From the NCBI GenBank assembly GCA_037444075.1, contig JBBIND010000002.1, positions 62,001 to 126,000 of the forward strand: a stretch of 64,000 nucleotides of DNA, read 5' to 3'. Every line of letters starts with the position of its first letter. Positions within the stretch are counted from its first letter, which is position 1. Origin of the DNA: JBBIND01 sp037444075 (GTDB lineage: Bacteria; Acidobacteriota; Terriglobia; Bryobacterales; Bryobacteraceae). Shown here in pieces: positions 63,507 to 64,000 of the stretch. The notes beneath the pieces are model-generated. The model was not told the origin of the DNA. It saw only the letters and a program-made list of their open reading frames with translations, and ran no database searches. The position numbers and the translations under genes are program-made.

Positions 63507-64000
63507 ATGAGGAAAGCTCTGGGACTGTCTCTGATTCTGGTTGCCATCGGCTTTCAGCCACTGGAAGCTCAGGAGTGGAAGGCGCTTTTCAACGGGAAGA
63601 ACCTCGACGGCTGGGAAGTGCGTGGAGACGGCGTCTGGACGGTCACACGCGAAGGGGTTTTGGTGGGCCAGCGAACCGGCGTGATGCCGCGCAATGCCGA
63701 GTGGCCGTTGAACGCCAAGCAGTACCGCGATTGGCTGCAAACGCAAGCCTGGCTGTACACCGTGGGGGAATTCGAGAATTTCGTGCTCCAGTTGGACTAC
63801 TGGCTGATAGCGCGCGGCAACAGCGGCATCTCGATCCGCGATACCTCGCGGGCCGCCCACGGCATCGTGACGCCCGCGGATTTCACCCGCACACCGTCCA
63901 GAATCGGCTACGAAATCCAGCTGAACAACGGATATCCCGACCCTGCTCCGACGGGCAGCATCTACGCATTGGTGAAAGCTCAGACGGGCTCGCAGGTGGA
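63507..64000 (+). CDS. DUF1080 (3-keto-disaccharide hydrolase) protein, cut by window edge
   Basis: At least 164 residues, incomplete at the 3' side. The signal peptide RKALGLSLILVAIGFQPLEAQ is followed by WKALFNGKNLDGWEVRGDGV, then ENFVLQLDYWLIARGNSGIS and GYEIQLNNGYP with TGSIYAL. This pattern (FNGKxLxGW, GNSGI, YEIQ, TGSIY) is the DUF1080 beta-jelly-roll, linked in Acidobacteriota and Planctomycetes to carbohydrate turnover. It fits the secreted, glycan-degrading character of the genome. The rest of the domain lies outside the window. Confidence 0.85.
   Translation, partial: MRKALGLSLILVAIGFQPLEAQEWKALFNGKNLDGWEVRGDGVWTVTREGVLVGQRTGVMPRNAEWPLNAKQYRDWLQTQAWLYTVGEFENFVLQLDYWLIARGNSGISIRDTSRAAHGIVTPADFTRTPSRIGYEIQLNNGYPDPAPTGSIYALVKAQTGSQV

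Overview
The window is GC-rich, gene-dense chromosomal DNA that looks like an Acidobacteriota genome of the Solibacteraceae/Bryobacterales type. The pointers are several large Oar-like TonB receptors with an N-terminal carboxypeptidase-regulatory domain, Tat-signal sulfatase and glycosidase genes, a DUF1080 (3-keto-disaccharide hydrolase) protein, LiaI/LiaF-like membrane modules and a fused LptF-LptG permease. The taxon is inferred from family content only. I see no rRNA, tRNA, CRISPR array, insertion sequence or phage gene.

Region 1 (1-18.4 kb) is mostly housekeeping and envelope genes on the + strand. It holds a divergent MerR regulator/rlmB pair, ggt, a TIM-barrel isomerase, asnS, arginase, ddl, an S41 protease with a damaged start, a LiaF-like protein with a LytS/LytTR two-component system, an exported TldD/TldE-like pair, a fused LptF-LptG and an exported phosphoesterase.

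Region 2 (18.5-37.9 kb) is a glycan-use island: alpha-L-fucosidase GH29, sulfatase, alpha-L-arabinofuranosidase GH51, a BNR-fold protein resembling ulvan-type lyases, and three giant TonB receptors. Two of the receptors are divergent across a 400-bp control region with operator-like repeats.

Region 3 (37.9-40.8 kb) is the most interesting part. A minus-strand operon carries cysM, a JAMM peptidase fused in frame to a CysO/MoaD-like sulfur carrier, and a MoeZ-like activating enzyme with rhodanese domain. Together they make a protein-carrier cysteine synthesis pathway like the mycobacterial CysM-CysO-Mec system. The fusion has a strong internal Shine-Dalgarno and ATG exactly at the domain junction, so a free carrier may also be made. 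A near-consensus sigma70 promoter with an inverted repeat precedes the operon.

Region 4 (41-54.3 kb) holds a TonB-receptor-like barrel, rpoD, nrdR with a flippase-like membrane protein, an ECF sigma/anti-sigma operon with LiaI-like modules and a DUF4097 protein, then glycerate kinase, aroK, an SDR and a HAD phosphatase.

Region 5 (54.3-64 kb) holds a decayed porin, an unrecognised protein ending in a NucS-like nuclease domain, an orphan sugar-binding lipoprotein, a DUF697 protein, a glycine-zipper protein, a DsbA-like thioredoxin, an SDR, an MFS transporter, an OYE-family oxidoreductase, and the start of a DUF1080 gene cut by the window edge.
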